The notes under the pieces are model-generated. The model was not told the origin of the DNA. It saw nothing but the letters and a program-made list of their open reading frames with translations, and made no database searches. A stretch of 41,299 nucleotides of DNA. Source: Catenulispora rubra. GTDB taxonomy: Bacteria > Actinomycetota > Actinomycetes > Streptomycetales > Catenulisporaceae. The number at the start of each line of letters is the position of its first letter. The first letter of the stretch is position 1. Positions 38,399 through 41,299 of the stretch are shown here, piece by piece. The stretch is from NCBI RefSeq assembly GCF_015356825.1, contig NZ_JAACYW010000077.1, positions 1-41,299 of the forward strand, in the 5' to 3' direction. The position numbers and the translations under genes are program-made.

Positions 38399-41299
38399 TC
38401 ACGATCGGCCTGCGGCGCCCAGCGCGCGCTGGACGAGGTCGTCGGCGCTCAGGGTGTCGATGAGATCCATCTGTTCGCGCGCCGACGACGCTCTGCCGGG
38501 TTCCGTCGCGGCCGCCGCGTCGGAGCCGCCGGATTCGGATCGGGCCAGTGCCAGCAGCACGTCGAGCACTCCGGCCTCGCGGAAGCGGGCCATGGGCAGG
38601 GATGTCAGAACACGTCGAAGCTCGCCTTCGCGCCGCGAGTCGGACTCGGCTTCCTGCTCCGGCTGCGTTCCACCCAGCTGTTCGCGCAGGTAGCCGGTCA
38701 GCGCGGCCGGCGTCGGATAGTTGAAGATCAGCGTGGCGGGCAACCGCAGCCCGGTGAGGGCGGACAGCCGGTTGCGGAGCTCCACGGAGGTGAGGGAGTC
38801 GAAGCCGAGCTCGCTCAGCGCCCGGTCCGGCTCGGCCTGGTCGTCCTCGCGGTAGCCGAGGATGGTGGTCACCTCGTGCCGGACGAGCCCGAGCAGGATC
38901 TGGTCGCGTTCGACTGCGTCGGCGCGGGCCAGGCGCTTGGCCAGGGCGTCGCCTCCGGTGCCCGCGTCATGCGCGGAACGCCGGCCGGCGGAGACCAGGC
39001 CGCGCAGCAGCGCCGGCACTGATCCCGGATCCCGCGCGCCCTGCAATCCGGCGAAGGCGGGCTTGAACAGGACCAGTGCGGGGTCGAGCGCTCCGAGCGC
39101 GGCATCGAACAGATCCATGCCCTCGGCGACCGACAGCGCAGCCATGCCGCCGCGCGCCATCCGCTTCTGGTCGGCCTCCGTGAGGTGTCCGCTCAGGCTT
39201 GTCGCCTGGGCCCACAGTCCCCAGCCGAGGGAGGTCGCGGGCAGGCCGCGGGCGCGGCGGTTCCGGGCCAGGGCGTCCAGGAAGGCGTTGGCCGCGGCGT
39301 AGTTGCCCTGGCCTGGCGATTCGAAGGTGCCGGCGGCCGAGGAGAACAGGACGAACGCGGCCAGATCAAGGTCCTGAGTCAGCTCCTGAAGGTTGAGCGC
39401 CGCGTCCACCTTCGGCCGGAACACCGCGTCCAGCCGCCCGGCGTCCAGGGCTGTGATCACGCCGTCGTCGAGCACGCCGGCGGTGTGGACGACCGCGGTC
39501 AGCGGTGCGTCGGCCGGCACGGTCGCGAACAGTTCGCGGACCGCGGCGCGGTCGGCGAGGTCGCAGGCCACGGTATGCGCTCGCGCGCCGAGTTCGGCCA
39601 GCTCCGCCTCGAACTCGGACGCACCGGGAGCGCTCGGGCCGTTGCGACTGGCCAGAATCAGGGTGCGTACACCGTGCCGCTCGACGAGGCGGCGCGCGAC
39701 CATGCGGCCGAGCGTGCCGGTGCCGCCGGTGACCAGTGCTGTGCCGCCGGGGTCCAGGGTGCGGGGCAGGACGAACACGTTCTTGCCGATGTGCCTGCCC
39801 TGACTCATCGAGCGGAAGGCGGCCGGCGCGCGGCGCACGTCCCAGACCGTCACCGGCGACAGCTGGAGCGCGCCCTGCTCGAAGAGCTCGATCAGCTCGG
39901 TCAGCATCTCCTGGACGCGGCCGTTGTCGACCTGCGCGAGCACGAACGCGTCGTAGGCGACGCCCGGATGCTCCGCGGCGATCTGCGCGGCGTCGCGGAC
40001 GTCGGTACGGCCCAGCTCCACGAACCGGCCGCCGCGCGGCAGCAGCCGGAGGGAGGCGTCGATGAAGTCGCCGGCCAGCGCGTTCAGGACGACGTCCACA
40101 CCCTCGCCGCCGGTCGCCGTGCGGAACTGGTCCTCGAAGTCCAGGGTGCGCGAGTGGGCCATGCGATCGCCCGGGACGCCGAGTTCACCGACGCTGTCCC
40201 ACTTGCCGGGGCTCGCCGTGGCGAACACCTCGGCTCCCCGATGCCGGGCGAGCTGGACGGCGGCCATGCCGACGCCGCCGGCCGCCGCGTGGACCAGGAT
40301 CCGTTCGCCGGCTTGCAACCCGGCGACATCGTGCACGGCGTGGTAGGCGGTGAGGAAGACGGTCGGGACGGAGGCGGCTTCCTCGAACGTCCAGGTGCCG
40401 GGCATGCGCGCGACCAGGCGGCGATCCGCCACCGCGACCGGCCCGGCGGCCCCGGGGAAGATCCCGAAGACCCGGTCGCCGACCTTCAGACCACTGATAT
40501 CCGCGCCGATCTCCGTGACGACGCCGGCGCCCTCGGTGCCGAGTTCGGCATCAGGGTCCGGATACATACCGAGCCCGATCATCACGTCGCGGAAGTTCAG
40601 ACCCGCGGCACGCACCGCGATCCGAATCTGCCCGGCCGCCAGTTCGGCCTCGGCCTCCGGTGCCGAGCGGAACTCCAAGCCCGCCAGCGTTCGTTCGGCG
40701 CCGGCGGCCAATCGCCACGCCGAGGCCTGTGCCGGAGGCACCAGCGTCGCGGCCGAACCGGCCCGAACCAGGCGGCGGACGAAGCACACTCCGTCGCGCA
40801 GGGCGACGTGCGGCTCGTCCAGCGCGCAGGCCGCCGCGACCAACGCTTGCGAAGCAGGGGACTGATCCGTATCCACGAGCACGATCCGGCCCGGATGCTC
40901 CGCCTGCGCCGACCGCAGCAGGCCGCACACCGCCGAGCCGGCCGCGTCCAACGGTTCGGCGTCCTGCTCGACGGCCGCGGCGAACCTCGTCACCACGAGC
41001 AGGCGCGACTCGGACCAGGACGGCTCGGCCAACCACGCCTGGACCACGTCCAGAACGCGGCCGACCGAGGCCCGCACGCGCGCCGCGTCGGCGATGCCCT
41101 GGACCGCGCCGCCCGCGATGGTTTCCGGGTCGTCGGCGAGGTCTAGCAGGAGCAGGCCGTCGTAGCCTGCGGGAACTGTGTGGACGTCCTCGGCCGTCGT
41201 GACCCGGACGGCGTCTGGTGTCGGCGCGCCGGGCTCCAGTGCCAGCGGCTCCCAGTCCACTCGGAAGGTCTGGTCGCCGGTGGTCACGGCGGTGGTGGC
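38399..41299 (-). CDS. Type I PKS, C-terminal part with (KRs)-ER-KR-ACP and docking tail (PKS A, partial)
   Basis: The gene enters from beyond the right edge; about 966 residues are visible and the frame is open to 41299. The visible part starts just after a DH (QTFRVDWEPLAL linker), then the structural KR half, ER with GLNFRDVMIGLGMYP and HAAAGGVGMAAVQLA, KR with GGTGTLG, LDD and NYAAANAF, ACP Ser in GFDSLTSVEL, and a docking tail with LRRVLTSLPMARFREAGVLD and ADDLVQRAL. A fully reducing module is therefore expected; KS, AT and DH are outside the window, as may be further modules. The tail type pairs with the N-terminal coiled coil of PKS B, consistent with gene order. Extender choice cannot be read. 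Confidence 0.95.
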   Translation of the reverse strand, partial: ATTAVTTGDQTFRVDWEPLALEPGAPTPDAVRVTTAEDVHTVPAGYDGLLLLDLADDPETIAGGAVQGIADAARVRASVGRVLDVVQAWLAEPSWSESRLLVVTRFAAAVEQDAEPLDAAGSAVCGLLRSAQAEHPGRIVLVDTDQSPASQALVAAACALDEPHVALRDGVCFVRRLVRAGSAATLVPPAQASAWRLAAGAERTLAGLEFRSAPEAEAELAAGQIRIAVRAAGLNFRDVMIGLGMYPDPDAELGTEGAGVVTEIGADISGLKVGDRVFGIFPGAAGPVAVADRRLVARMPGTWTFEEAASVPTVFLTAYHAVHDVAGLQAGERILVHAAAGGVGMAAVQLARHRGAEVFATASPGKWDSVGELGVPGDRMAHSRTLDFEDQFRTATGGEGVDVVLNALAGDFIDASLRLLPRGGRFVELGRTDVRDAAQIAAEHPGVAYDAFVLAQVDNGRVQEMLTELIELFEQGALQLSPVTVWDVRRAPAAFRSMSQGRHIGKNVFVLPRTLDPGGTALVTGGTGTLGRMVARRLVERHGVRTLILASRNGPSAPGASEFEAELAELGARAHTVACDLADRAAVRELFATVPADAPLTAVVHTAGVLDDGVITALDAGRLDAVFRPKVDAALNLQELTQDLDLAAFVLFSSAAGTFESPGQGNYAAANAFLDALARNRRARGLPATSLGWGLWAQATSLSGHLTEADQKRMARGGMAALSVAEGMDLFDAALGALDPALVLFKPAFAGLQGARDPGSVPALLRGLVSAGRRSAHDAGTGGDALAKRLARADAVERDQILLGLVRHEVTTILGYREDDQAEPDRALSELGFDSLTSVELRNRLSALTGLRLPATLIFNYPTPAALTGYLREQLGGTQPEQEAESDSRREGELRRVLTSLPMARFREAGVLDVLLALARSESGGSDAAAATEPGRASSAREQMDLIDTLSADDLVQRALGAAGRS

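Noticed and set aside
1..41299. tRNA, rRNA, insertion sequences or integrase genes
   Set aside because: No tRNA-like cloverleaf, transposase or integrase motif was noticed; reading was by eye, so short elements could be missed.

Overview
This is a high-GC (roughly 70% or more) actinobacterial window holding most of the right-hand part of a modular type I polyketide cluster. Single-letter frames dense in GC, GTG/TTG starts, strong AAGGAGG-type ribosome binding sites, a LAL-type regulator with a TTA codon and KS-AT-DH-ER-KR-ACP proteins all point to a Streptomyces-like or related filamentous actinomycete. I cannot name the species.

Layout. Positions 1-2.4 kb look like flanking DNA: the 3' end of a GMC oxidoreductase gene, a D-2-hydroxyacid dehydrogenase gene, and a decayed junction where the start of an ABC-transporter ATPase gene runs into the HTH end of a LuxR-type response regulator gene. 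Positions 2.5-7.6 kb (minus strand) form a methoxymalonyl-ACP operon, fkbK-G-J-I-[KSIII-like]-H. A 0.34 kb divergent control region follows, then a large LAL regulator on the plus strand (7.9-10.9 kb). From 41.3 kb leftward to 11.1 kb everything is on the minus strand and tightly coupled: five PKS genes (A partial, then B, C, D and E, each of one module), an arylamine N-acetyltransferase-like amide synthase, a crotonyl-CoA carboxylase/reductase, a FabH-type KSIII, a 3-hydroxyacyl-CoA dehydrogenase, a type II thioesterase, and a very divergent class II DAHP-synthase-like protein.

How it works together (inference). The last PKS has no thioesterase domain and is followed directly by an amide synthase of the RifF/GdmF kind, so the product is most probably a macrolactam of the ansamycin type. 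No AHBA-forming gene is seen apart from the odd DAHP-synthase relative, so the starter unit must be encoded outside or be different. Two routes to unusual extender units sit side by side: methoxymalonyl-ACP (fkb operon) and an alkylmalonyl-CoA made by KSIII, dehydrogenase and reductive carboxylase. Reading the modules in order gives: A full reduction, B full reduction with methylmalonate, C no reduction with an unusual AT, D dehydration with malonate, E dehydration with a methylmalonyl-like AT. The chain end would be a 2-methyl-2,4-dienamide next to a branched, non-reduced ketone.

Points that stand out: the DAHP-synthase-like protein has lost most of its metal ligands; the KSIII-like protein inside the fkb operon has a changed catalytic triad; module C has a five-residue TAAGH motif in its AT; the docking domains fall into two alternating classes; in-frame short tandem repeats recur in linkers across the cluster; near-identical DNA blocks are shared between modules; and TTA codons occur in four non-PKS genes including the regulator.
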